Of a DNA stretch of 64,000 bases, positions 45,561 through 55,506 are shown piece after piece. The notes under the pieces were generated by a model that ran no database searches, was not told the origin of the DNA, and was given only the letters and a program-made list of their open reading frames with translations. Source of the stretch: Lojkania enalia (Eukaryota; Ascomycota; Dothideomycetes; Pleosporales); NCBI GenBank assembly GCA_010094045.1, contig ML986765.1:1-64000 (forward strand). Direction: 5' to 3'. The position numbers were made by a program, and so were the translations under genes. How positions within the stretch are numbered: the stretch's first letter is position 1; each line of letters begins with the position of its first letter.

Positions 45561-45704
45561 GTCACATGTTTCTACTATCCTATTATAGTTGGTCTATTTT
45601 CAGGCCTATATAGTCTCGTCATTGCCAGCTTCTAGCGAAACAGGCCACTTACCCTCCAATACATCAATATTTGCCTCAGCAATTGATGCTCCCTGATACG
45701 CGAC
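45561..45704 (+). repeat. Dispersed 144-bp unit, copy 3, inside the chitin-binding gene
   Basis: Third copy of the unit at 10292-10438 and 23571-23718, with the same ends GTCACATG and TACGCGAC. Here it contributes, on the minus strand, the last 32 codons and the stop codon of the chitin-binding gene plus about 45 bp of 3' UTR. It lacks one codon (AAG) present in the other two copies, so the frame is unaffected. Confidence 0.85.
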
Positions 45705-46959
45705 AAAAACTAGCGAGGCTATGAGCGTATCGTCCAGGTAGAGGTCGATGTTGCAATTGGTATCTGGGTTTCTACTCGATTGCACCCCAGCTGAGGCTTG
45801 AATTGCGGTGCCCGAAGGAGTTTGAATGTCTTGCTGGAGAGCAGTGAATGTGATTTCATTGTACTCGTAGCTATAAGTGTAAAAATAGCCTGACGCATCA
45901 TGTCCCGGCTGGTTCATTATGACAGTACTCCATAAGCCGGTGGTTAAGAAACTCCTGAAATCCATTCCGAACTCAAACGAGGGATTTTGGACAAGATTGG
46001 TCTGAGTAGGGCAGGCTGATGAGCTCGATATAAGAGTACTGGCTGTGCTCAGCATTTCTATGGTTGAAGACGAGGTCGGCGATGCTGTTTCGCTGCATGG
46101 GGTCGAGAAAACTAAGGGCGGCCCTATGTCCTTTGGATTAGCCGCCGTTAAAAGTGGGCAGGTCAAGCTGGTAGTTGTCGAGCTGGAGCTTGACGGGCTT
46201 GACCAGGAAGTGGAAGGTATAGAGCCTGAGGGGCTCGAGGTCGAAGTCAGTGAAGAAGAGGCATCATCGCTCCAGGTACCGAAGCCCGATTGGCACCCTT
46301 TTCCACAATAAGCATCGGTTTCTCCACTATGTGACGTCAAATATGATTTAAAGTGTCTGCGGCAGGGGCAAATAGACGTACCAGTAAGAATATTTACTGC
46401 AACAATTTCCCCATTGTGAGCTTTGATAAGTGAACCCAAAGCCTGTTCCACATCGCGCGTTTGTAGTTACTTTGAAAGTAGGGGATGGGATTGGAAAAGA
46501 TGATGTAGGAGTTGAAGTGGTAGAACTAATGCTAGACGTCAATAAAGGGGATGGAGAGTCCGAGCATGTTCCAAACGCGGAATTGCATCCAGTGCTACAG
46601 AAGGCGGAAGTGCTACCACACCATCCATACTGGCTGCAACAATTTCCGAACGAAGAGTTCAAGCAAGTGAATCCTTTTCTTCCTCCACAAGTACCATCAT
46701 TTGATATTATCGCTAGGCTAACCGAAGGCGAAGGAGTGGGATCGGAGTTGCATTTCCCATAACCGGACTGACATCCTGCTCCATAGTAATCCGTCGTAGA
46801 GCCACAATAGTTGTATTTGAAGCAACAATCGCCAAATCTGCCATCTTCGCAAGTGAGACCAAATCGAGGACCGCAGCGACCCGAACGACTAACGTCGAGG
46901 GCGCTGGAAAATGGTAAAATGGCGACAGCTATAATAGCCCAAATGAGTGTCGTGTACAT
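45606..46959 (-). CDS. Secreted protein with three CBM18 chitin-binding domains
   Basis: Two exons, 46959-46382 and 46326-45606, giving 432 residues; the 55-nt intron is placed so that SYCGETDAYC is restored. Signal peptide about 1-20 (MYTTLIWAIIAVAIL). Three hevein-type chitin-binding domains (CBM18) at about 28-70, 90-132 and 169-211, each with the CC...YCG core; domain 2 has all eight cysteines, domain 1 seven, and domain 3 six, with FTC and FGTC changed to FTY and FGTW. A Ser/Thr/Pro-rich linker (about 212-300) leads to a C-terminal region starting LVQNPSFEFG, resembling a CBM-type beta-sandwich. The last 32 residues lie in the dispersed repeat unit. It should bind chitin in the cell wall or shield it from host chitinases. 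The neighbouring gene also encodes a secreted protein. Confidence 0.9.
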
Positions 46960-49013
46960 TTCGGAATTAAGACTAAATGTCTACCAAGTATGTGAAAATA
47001 CCGAAAAGGACGTGACGCGAGAGCGAAGCCCGCACTAAACGAGTGACTGGCGGAATGAAAAAAGCTTATAGAATTGATCAAAGGACTGTATCGGCCACCA
47101 TACACGACACAAAGGGAAGAAAATCAGTAAGACATGCGGCGGTACTAGGGGGGCTATGAATGCTTTGCTAGACCAGTACTGTCAATATTATTGCCCGTGG
47201 AACCCAAAGGGGAGGTCCAGGTGCGCCACAGAGGACCTCATTGAGCAAGCGAAGCCACTTCGGGAGCCTTACAGGTAGCCACAATCAACGTTTGACCTGT
47301 TACAACAGCCTCGTCTTCGACACGATGCAATTTGGCGCACGGCATGTGGAGACGGACAAGGAGAGCTGGATTGTATTTGGTGCAAGCGGGAGGCAGAGCC
47401 CCCGACCGGGCACTGCTAGCGCCACAGAATCGGAAATTCAGGGTAAGACTAATTTACACTTCATGTTGGCACTTGAGACGTTCGAGGAATTTTTGGCGAT
47501 CACCATGCTTTACTTTGGTGCAGCCCCAAAAATGGCTCGCGATTGGAGGATTTCAATGACATTCAGATAATTCGAATATTCAGAGCTGGCCTCAGGGCTG
47601 CTGAGGATGTGTTGTTCAAAGAAAGGTACATGTTGATAGATTGCTGAAGGGGTGTGGAGGACCGTAGGTGTAGAAGGACGGGATTTTGTGCTGATGTTGT
47701 GCTTGGGGCGTATGTGAGATCCACGATCCGAAGATTTGGTTGTAGCCTAGGACTTGTTCAGGGAAAACAATCTACATAGAAAATATGCGCGGAACACATT
47801 AGCTCCTCATCATATTATAAGATCTCCAGGCTTCTCAATTTCGATAATTAGTCTAGCCAACCAGCTATTTACGTCTTCTGAAAGTTTCGGCTGCAATGTT
47901 CTGGCGGCAAACGTCTGCCACTGCGGAAGTCACAAGCCCACACAGCGCCTTCGCTCCACTACTGCTCACAAGCGTGTACAGCTCTCCATGCTAAATCATA
48001 TTCGGACTTTTCGCAACGTTCAGAGCTTATCTAGACCTTGGAGGAAGCCATTCGGCATTCGCTGCTTTAAATCCAGCGACTTAGGATCCTCAACAGTTCG
48101 AGAAAACATTAATATGGTTAGAGAAACAAGATTCTGCGCTAATGGCCATCTATCTACTCAAATTAACATTTGCCTCTCCACTGCTCAGCAAATTCATACC
48201 CACCCCCAGTCACAGCAATGCGGGACCCTCGGCCCGCCATCTAGAACCGGGTCCTCAACGCTATGAACTCCAAGACACGATTGCAAATCCCATTATAAAG
48301 TGCTGTGCAAAACGCCAATTTCTAGTCCCGCTAGCGGCCACTCGACCAGTATATGCCCTTCCGGCCCTATCACTCCCTTACTCATCGCTACATACGATCA
48401 AGTCCATTCACCATCTAAACCCAATAAAACTTCCTATTATCCCTACACGCCCTGTACTTCCTATATGCTGCCACAGTCGAGCCCCCGCAAGGGGACCATC
48501 TACCGAGACGAAAAGCTTTCCAATATTTACTATCAATATTTCAGAAATTAGAGCGGATTGGCTCTGCGGACAAGGTCGAGGAATTGTAAGTTGAGCATAG
48601 AACGTGTTGGAAGGCCTCTATAGGAATTGGAGGCTAAGCGTAACGGTGGTTATGAGAACAGCGAGGTGGACTGGACACGGTGGTTAATTAACGTATTGCG
48701 TGCATTTGAGTGTGTGTCTGCTGTATACCAAGGTATGGGATGGGCTTGTTCTATTTCCTGGCTGTGGCTCAGTTTCGTTGGTAGTCGTGTCTTGTACGCA
48801 TCAAACCCCCAAACTTTAGATGTTTTTCCGAACGAAGAAATTACAGCGAATCCGCTGCATCACTATCATGCCACAAAACCAAGCACGCCCGACAGCTAAA
48901 AGGAATTTTCATTCTCACTCGCCAGTAGACCATAGCAGACTATCTTACACCGCTACATTGCACCATCCAATTCCTTAAATGGCTTCCTAATCTCAATATG
49001 CGCATGCATCAAC
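46960..49013. other. Intergenic, no confidently supported gene
   Basis: Several plus-strand frames (47241-47570, 47754-48266, 48142-48594, 48627-48899) are open for 80-170 codons but lack domains, signal peptides, or consistent splicing. Treated as non-coding. Confidence 0.4.
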
Positions 49014-49605
49014 CTATAGCTTAGCCCCCGTCTGCGCCTTCTTAAGAATAGGTTCCATCTTCGTCGCCTTCATAACATCCCCCCTCACCTTCAACTTGCC
49101 GCTCATAAACAGCTTCTGCGCATTCGCCTTGCCGGCGATCAGGCTCTGGAAATCCTTGTCGCTGAGAACAAGTGTGACGTTGGCCTTCTTGCCCTCGGGC
49201 GCATCGCCTTTGCCTACAGTCCCCGTCTCTTTGAGGTCGATGTACCACGATTCCGCCTCCTCGCCGTTTTTAAGCTGGAATGCGAAGATAGCGCCGCCTT
49301 TTTTGATGGCGTCTTTGCGGTCGGCGGGGTTTGAGGAGAGGGATTGAGAGATGGCGTCGAAGGCGGCGGAGGAGGGGAATTTGTCTGTTAAACTCCGCGT
49401 AAGCGGATGCTTCGGTATAAAAGGAAGAGAGGGGTGCGGCAGGATTTTTAGACGGGGATTAAGAGGCTGGACAAGCTGCTGAAGATAATCCATTGTACGG
49501 TAATGGAAGAGCCTAGCGAGGAGTGACTGCATAGCATGGCCCACTTCTCAACCCGCAAGAACAGCTACAAGGAAAGACAGAACACAGACCTGATTTGAGA
49601 GACAT
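49014..49605 (-). CDS. SCP2 sterol-carrier/lipid-transfer protein
   Basis: Two exons, 49605-49590 (5 codons plus one base) and 49384-49014, giving 128 residues, the standard single-domain SCP2 length. Joining gives MSLKSDKFPSSAAFDAIS, exactly where the domain starts; the 205-bp intron uses GTCTGT...AACAG. Domain features: IKKGGAIFAFQLKNG, ESWYIDLK, GKKANVTLVLSDKDFQSLIAGKANAQKLFMSGKLKVRGDVMKATKMEPIL read in order, all hallmarks of PF02036. The C-terminal AKL is close to a canonical peroxisomal targeting signal type 1 (the last three residues are A-K-L), so peroxisomal location is likely. Role: non-specific lipid transfer supporting peroxisomal beta-oxidation. Confidence 0.93.
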
Positions 49606-50185
49606 TGTGGCTATATGGGCGACTTTTGACGGATTTGACGGATGGTTGAAGGGCGGACTAGCAGGTATGACAGACTGGATGACAGGCGCGGGACCGTGTG
49701 GGCGATTGTGGGTATTTGAAGGCTGGTGGTGTCCGGGAATGGCAGAATCTGGGGAAAGCTGCGCGCATGTGAATGCGATGCCGCCGCCAAGCCCGCTAGC
49801 CACGAGCCGAGGCTGTGACGTTTTGTGTGCACGCGGACAAGTAGATGCACCGAGCAGATCGCGGACTAGCCTTCTTGGGATATGATATTGCGATGGTGTG
49901 CTGGTGAGATTTGCACATGAAACTCAATTTTGTGATATTGTGGAGTATTGGACTTCGGCGGTGAGCTTTCTTGATCGAGGTCGAGATGATGGATATGAAT
50001 AAGCTACGCGTGGGACCGCGTCTTTACAGCCTCGATCATGGCAGCCATGCATGACGTTAGCTAACACCCTGGACGATGCGTTCTCTATCGCGGCTTTGCA
50101 ACTGACATACATGCATAACGATTCACATTTCTAGCTCTCAATTCCAGCAATATTCCCACTTTTTCAGCCTAACCTTCATCGGCCG
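49606..50185. promoter_or_regulatory. Divergent intergenic region, SCP2 / HET-like gene
   Basis: 580 bp between start codons of the divergent SCP2 and HET-like genes; holds both promoters. Short antisense frames only. Confidence 0.4.
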
Positions 50186-52399
50186 GTGCCATATTCACCC
50201 CGCATGGAGAACGATCTCCAGCTTACATTCGGGCAAATCTTCAATAACAACCTCGATGCCCTTCACAGTCAATTGCTGGAGATACAACACATCCAAGCGA
50301 ACCGCTTAGACTCCGAAAAATGGGTCCAGCGTTTACGCTTCCTAGATATATCGTGTTTACCCGATCTCGCCGACAACTCATCATTACGTGCCCACAAAGT
50401 GCGACGAGGGAGAAGCCACAACTCTGTCCGCGCCAGACCCACCTACCATCTAACCATCCCCCTCACCTCTCGCACATCCATTCACCAAAACACCGAGTAC
50501 GTAGCCGTATCATGGCCCTGGGGCGCCGCGAAGGAGCCTCATGCTCCATCCCGTTTCACATTTGATGTCCAGCGACGGAGCTCCAGGGTGCCGCATAAGA
50601 GCGAGTTTCCAGACCATTTTATGGAGAGGGTGCTGCGATTTGCGCAGTTTGTTAAGATTGATTATATATGGGTGGACAAGGAGAGTATATACCAGGACAA
50701 TTCGCGGGACAAGGACCTAGGCGTGCAGATCATGGATGTCGTGTATGGATACAGCACCTCTGCAGCCGGCTTGTTGACAACGCAGATCGAGCACCAGCAT
50801 GATATCGACGCGCTCTCTGCGCTGTTATCTCGCGAAATTTTTGTCCATCCAGGAGATACGCAGAATCCGCAGTTCAACCTGCATGAGGGACACAAGACAC
50901 TAATTGCGATTGAGAAAGTTGTGGAGAGGATTCTGGCAGATAAGTGGTGGGAGCGGGCGTGGATATTTCAGGAAGACCATCTGGCAAGCGATAGAATGGT
51001 TTTACTTGTCCCACACTCGGCGGACATTGATAAAAGCGGACACCATGGCTTTGGCAACATAGAAGGCGAGTTGCTGATCAAGTTGCCTGAGTTCAAGCAG
51101 GCTGTTACGCTATTCTGTATCGCCGCTAGACCGAATAAGATTTATATCGAGCAGTGGATGCGCAAGGCGAAGCAGTACAATATCTGGAACAAACGTATCT
51201 ACCGGACAACGCCCCCTGCCCCTCAAACCTCATCCTCGACCACCCAAACAATATCCTCGTACCCAACCACAACCCTCAGCATCCTCGAAGGCATCTGCCA
51301 CCGCGACATCGCCAAAGAAGAAGACCGTATCGCCATCCTCGCCAATGCTGCCAAATTTTCCACAAGAATAGACATTAGCCCAAGCTCCCAGCTTCTCTCC
51401 TCCCCGCACAGCCTCTCCGCCGCCCTTCTAACCCTCATCCTGCTGAACGGCGAGATTCTCAAGGATAGCTGCAAGCCTAGCATGCCCCAAGGCGACATCC
51501 TAAATCACACCCTACTCTCCTACCTTAAAGCATGCCAGGCCCAGCTCATCGCCCCCAGCAGCCACTTCTCCCAAACCTATATCGACCACTGCCGCTTCAA
51601 CGCCCCTCTAATCACGCGCGCTGGGCTACTAGTCCCCGGCTTCCTCTTCCGCCTCCTATCTCCTATCCCGTCGCTCACCCCATTCACACTACCTGTGGAA
51701 AAGCGCTGGGCTCTGCGTCTCGATGACCAGCATGCCCGCGGCAAATTGTCAAGTGGACAGTATAATGCCATCGTCCTCCTCATTATCCACTTAAAGGCAT
51801 TCTACCGCCCCAATCTCCCCTTCGCACGCTTCCTCACTACCCAACTCTCTCAGTCCGCATACCGCAAACATCCGCAAACGGCCCCATGCGTACAATATAT
51901 CCGGAAGAACCTGTCTGCGCTAGCAGCGGCGCTGATGAATGGCACGCCTGTCCAACTCGCGAGGCTGGAAAACTCTTCGCCTTCCTTCTCTTTCTCCAAT
52001 GAGGACGACAACAAAGAGGGGGAAGAGGAAGGGGAACCGGAGCCCTCGGCCATCTTCATACTCCCGCCCCAAAGCAGCAGCCACGTATTCACGGCCTGGG
52101 ACAACGGGCTTCAGGGCCAGGGCATGGAGCGCCTGGCCTCGCTTCAAGTCCGCATGTGCCGCCAACCAGTTGATTCTTCTTCGTCATCATCTTCATCCGG
52201 AAGCCAGACCTCGTTATTCAGCAGCAAGGATGCGGATTCGAGCAGCGACAGCAATCTAGACATCGAGGCCGATGCCGTGTTCCTGCGCTGCAGGGGGTGG
52301 GTGAACGGGGTGTGGTGTGTGCGTGGGAAGAGAGTGAGGAAGTGTGTGGTTGCGGTGCCGGGGTTGTCGGATATGGACGATTTCGACGAAGGAGAATGA
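50186..52399 (+). CDS. HET-like domain protein, divergent
   Basis: Single exon, 737 codons (Met at 50204 is an alternative start). The HET core is recognisable but altered: EYVAVSWPWGAA in place of the usual YxALSYxWG, then FAQFVKIDYIWVDKESIYQ (usual YLWIDxLCIxQ), DLGVQIMDVVYGYST and KWWERAWIFQEDHLA (usual RxWTxQE). Between about residues 480 and 640 there are leucine-rich helical stretches without a known domain. The C terminus has an acidic patch (EDDNKEGEEEGEPEPS) and a Ser-rich stretch, and ends DMDDFDEGE. Family members are cytosolic and linked to non-self recognition in some fungi; role here unknown. Confidence 0.85.
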   Translation: MPYSPRMENDLQLTFGQIFNNNLDALHSQLLEIQHIQANRLDSEKWVQRLRFLDISCLPDLADNSSLRAHKVRRGRSHNSVRARPTYHLTIPLTSRTSIHQNTEYVAVSWPWGAAKEPHAPSRFTFDVQRRSSRVPHKSEFPDHFMERVLRFAQFVKIDYIWVDKESIYQDNSRDKDLGVQIMDVVYGYSTSAAGLLTTQIEHQHDIDALSALLSREIFVHPGDTQNPQFNLHEGHKTLIAIEKVVERILADKWWERAWIFQEDHLASDRMVLLVPHSADIDKSGHHGFGNIEGELLIKLPEFKQAVTLFCIAARPNKIYIEQWMRKAKQYNIWNKRIYRTTPPAPQTSSSTTQTISSYPTTTLSILEGICHRDIAKEEDRIAILANAAKFSTRIDISPSSQLLSSPHSLSAALLTLILLNGEILKDSCKPSMPQGDILNHTLLSYLKACQAQLIAPSSHFSQTYIDHCRFNAPLITRAGLLVPGFLFRLLSPIPSLTPFTLPVEKRWALRLDDQHARGKLSSGQYNAIVLLIIHLKAFYRPNLPFARFLTTQLSQSAYRKHPQTAPCVQYIRKNLSALAAALMNGTPVQLARLENSSPSFSFSNEDDNKEGEEEGEPEPSAIFILPPQSSSHVFTAWDNGLQGQGMERLASLQVRMCRQPVDSSSSSSSSGSQTSLFSSKDADSSSDSNLDIEADAVFLRCRGWVNGVWCVRGKRVRKCVVAVPGLSDMDDFDEGE

Positions 52400-52845
52400 G
52401 GAGGAGAATGGGTATGATAGTTAGGCACTTCACCATCAATAGTTGTTATGATTGATGATTGATAATTAATGATTTACGAGAATATATTGTATATAGCATA
52501 CGAATATAGCAAAGCAAAAAAACCAAAAAAAAAAAAAAAAATTCCATAGCATTAAAGAATGTGTGGTGCGGAAGTATCGTCGTTCGTCGTCTCGCAAAAG
52601 GATCGTATATACATAAAACATAAGCCGCCATGCTCATCTCGGCCGTGAGTCATAGTCGTCAAAACAAATAGAAAGATCGAGAAGGTAGAAAGATGGAAGA
52701 ACACCGTGGCAAATCATGGTCCGGACCCCTCCTAGAGGTGACCAATGCTCGACACGCCAGGTACCCAACATATACCCTATCCCAACCCAACCGAAACTCC
52801 ATCCCCATGCACAGGCCTGACCCTTTCACCCAAGACACGCAATGA
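52400..52845. other. Convergent intergenic gap with poly-A tract
   Basis: Between two convergent genes. A poly-A run is at about 52523-52541. No coding feature supported. Confidence 0.5.
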
Positions 52846-54513
52846 TTACTTCCACGACGGGAAGATCGAGCCGCGCAGGAACCTGCGCATATGCTCACCG
52901 CTACCCGCCCAAAAGCTTTCCTTCGCACTCTTCTTCGCCTGCGGACACTGGCCGCCTTTTGACAGCCACCTCGACAACGTGCCCTTCTTTTCCCTCACCT
53001 CGTCCACACTCCCATTCATCTCATCGAGCAACGGGCCCATAATCCTGGGCTCAGCGTCACAGGGGCTCAGCACAATGGGTACGTCCATGACCTCCTCCGC
53101 TCTCTCCTTCCATGCCGCGTTGCCGGCGATCCGGGTCAGCGGCTCGAGCGCGTCATCCCAATTACCCTGCCTGAGCTTCACATCCTCAAAGCTGAACTCC
53201 ACGAGCGTGCGTCGATGCTTCGATATGAAGTCCGCAATCTGGCTCGAGTCCATGACGGCGTTTTCCAGCTCCATGTACCGCAGCCGCGCGAACTTAAGGG
53301 GGCGGGGCCCGCGCACTTGTCCGCGTTGCGAGGGGTGCAGCATTGTCTCTTCAATGGGCAGCATGCAGGGTTCTTTGTCGAGGCTGAGGGGCGAGGGACC
53401 CCGGTCGCCTTTCCAGCGGAAGAAGAGCCGTGTTAGGCCGTGGGACAACGTGCGGAGGTAGGCGTGTAGGATGCGTAGGTGCTCGAGGGACTGCGCGCGG
53501 ACGCGTGGCGAGGGCGAAGTGAATGGGATGCTCTCCATGCAGATATTCAATCGTCGGATCTGTGCCCAGCGTTTGGATGAGGAAGGTGTGCTGCCGAAGC
53601 CGAACATGGGATGCAGGTAGAGGAGGCCGCCAGAGTGGATGGGTAGCAAAGAGAGGGTAGAAAGGGAGAAGAGTGGTGCACGCTCAATCGCAATTCTCAG
53701 AGAAATTAACGCGTAGTCGACGGCGTTCCGCCGGTAGCGAGCTGCTTTGTCAAAGCCCGGACACGAGATCTTGAGATGCGTCATGTTCACCATTTCTGAT
53801 ATTGCAGACACGAAGGCGGGCACGTTTGTTGCGGCATGGAATAGTGGAGGATATTGTCTGATTAGGAGGTCATCCAATTCCTGAGACCCGTATTTTGGCT
53901 GCTTTTCCTGGCCGGGAATATTCAGCGGGGTGAGGAGTTGGGGCTCGTAGAGGAATTGCTTTTCGGAGCCGGTTAGGGGGTCGATGATGGGTGGGAGGAA
54001 AGTCTCCGGGCCATGGGGCATGTGGAAGGTGAATGTCTTCACGTGACGGCCTATACGGGAGAGTGCCTCAAGTCTGGCAGGCTTGCTGAAAGTTGAGGGC
54101 TTGAAGGTAACAGTGAGGTATTCGAAGAGATATGGCGCAGCGCGTGCGGAGAAGTCATGGCAGACTAGGCGCAAGTTTGGCAAATCCTCCTGCTCGACCT
54201 GGGCAAGAAGGGCCTCGCGACAGGTCTCGTTCTCCCAGAATCGCAGGAAGGTTGGGTTGCTAGAGAGAACGAGGCTGCAGATGGAGCTGTTCTGGCGAGT
54301 CACTGCGCAAAGGTCAGGATTTGGTAGAGATGTGGGCACAATGGGGCTCTCACATCTCCCATCGACAGTGGTCGCCGGAGTCAGAGGGATCTCTCCGAAC
54401 AGTAGCTTTGAGCTGGAGCGCGACACTGTTGTTGCCTGGCTCGCATAGCTGCTCTGGCTCTCGCCTGAGACAGATCGCTTCAGCGACGGCGGCGCTGGAC
54501 GTTGAGAATGCAT
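52846..54513 (-). CDS. F-box/LRR-like conserved fungal protein
   Basis: Single exon of 555 residues. After a Ser-rich N terminus of about 100 residues comes EDLPNLRLVCHDFSARAAPYLFEYLTVTF, which resembles the second half of an F-box with the typical fungal continuation (LRLVC..F...A.P.LF..L). The remainder has LRR-like spacing (MVNMTHLKISCPG, LSTLSLLPIHSG, IRRLNICMESI, SLEHLRILHAYL, RLRYMELENAVMD), ending in a basic/Ser-rich tail. Fungal proteins of this type may act as substrate receptors of SCF ubiquitin ligases, but the F-box itself is weak. The high GC content and good codon use indicate a genuine, maintained gene. Function unknown. Confidence 0.8.
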   Translation of the reverse strand: MHSQRPAPPSLKRSVSGESQSSYASQATTVSRSSSKLLFGEIPLTPATTVDGRCESPIVPTSLPNPDLCAVTRQNSSICSLVLSSNPTFLRFWENETCREALLAQVEQEDLPNLRLVCHDFSARAAPYLFEYLTVTFKPSTFSKPARLEALSRIGRHVKTFTFHMPHGPETFLPPIIDPLTGSEKQFLYEPQLLTPLNIPGQEKQPKYGSQELDDLLIRQYPPLFHAATNVPAFVSAISEMVNMTHLKISCPGFDKAARYRRNAVDYALISLRIAIERAPLFSLSTLSLLPIHSGGLLYLHPMFGFGSTPSSSKRWAQIRRLNICMESIPFTSPSPRVRAQSLEHLRILHAYLRTLSHGLTRLFFRWKGDRGPSPLSLDKEPCMLPIEETMLHPSQRGQVRGPRPLKFARLRYMELENAVMDSSQIADFISKHRRTLVEFSFEDVKLRQGNWDDALEPLTRIAGNAAWKERAEEVMDVPIVLSPCDAEPRIMGPLLDEMNGSVDEVREKKGTLSRWLSKGGQCPQAKKSAKESFWAGSGEHMRRFLRGSIFPSWK

Positions 54514-54967
54514 TCAAAAAAATCGATTCATGAAAAGCGCAAAGAGATTTTCAATTTCGATCGCGATAGCAAGAATCGAGCGGACAAGACCTCAGGAGCA
54601 TCAGGCATCGCGACTGGCCGCATCGTCGACCTATTTACCGCGGATGGGCGGGAGGGGGGACCTGCCACACGTGAGACGCAAGTGTGAGTCAAAGGCATGC
54701 TCTCTAAGCGCTCTCAGCTTTGCGACCTTCTGAATTGCTGGATTTGGGCAGAGTATTGAGCAGAAATCACGACCATTCCACGGTGTCGCGGGCGTGTTTA
54801 TAGACATCTTCGACGTGCCCGACGTGATGACTGGTCTGCGCGCTGGGGCCTGGATGCCGGCTTGAAACGTTTCGCTGGCTCTGGCCTATCGGGCGAATGC
54901 AAACAGCGGACGGCGTAGGATTCTCGTGCAGTAGTCTATGCAGTGTGAAAAGGAACGAGGTGGCTGG
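54514..54967. other. Intergenic, promoter side of the F-box-like gene
   Basis: Ordinary composition; no supported coding sequence. The divergent duplicated segment starts at about 54968. Confidence 0.45.
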
Positions 54968-55506
54968 AAGCGGGCAAAGTCGGTGAGAGGCGCCAAGCCA
55001 GATGCACTGCTCCCAACCCGTCTTAAAGCGTTTCCACCACGCGACGATTGACGCGAAGTTGTCGAATGAACGAAACAATCAGCCACATTTTCTAAACAAA
55101 AGGGCCTTCTGACGTTGAAACACGCGCCGATGAGGAAGCACAAATTAACCTTGAAAACCTACCGTGGTTATCGATTGCTACCCGCTTGCTGCCCGCTCAG
55201 ACGGCAGCCTCAATTGGCGCGAAACGACACGCAAGTTACAGCAGCAGACTGCTGTGGTACTTGATGCTTCAAAGGAGTGCTAAGAATCTGTTCCGTACAA
55301 GCAGCTCCCACTTCCCACTTAGGGGCACAGTTGGTGAGAGGTGCCAAGCCAGATGCAGTGCTCCCAAACCATTCTAAAGCGTTTCCACCACACGGAGCCA
55401 CTGCGGTGATTGACGCGAACACGTCGAATAAACAAAACATACCACCACACATCCCAAACAAAACAGACCCTTTCCACCCAAACATGCGCCGATCAGGAAG
55501 CCCAGT
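54968..55506. repeat. Diverged tandem duplication, units A and B
   Basis: Segment 54968-55148 and segment 55324-55506 are similar over about 180 bp in the same orientation, sharing TGAGAGG(C/T)GCCAAGCC, AGCGTTTCCACCAC, GATTGACGCGAA and GCGCCGAT(G/C)AGGAAGC. A more distant third segment may follow at about 55577-55690. Open frames through them are not conserved between copies, so they look non-coding. Confidence 0.7.

Noticed and set aside
47754..48266. 170-codon plus-strand ORF
   Set aside because: No domain, signal peptide or convincing start; overlaps another frame of similar quality.
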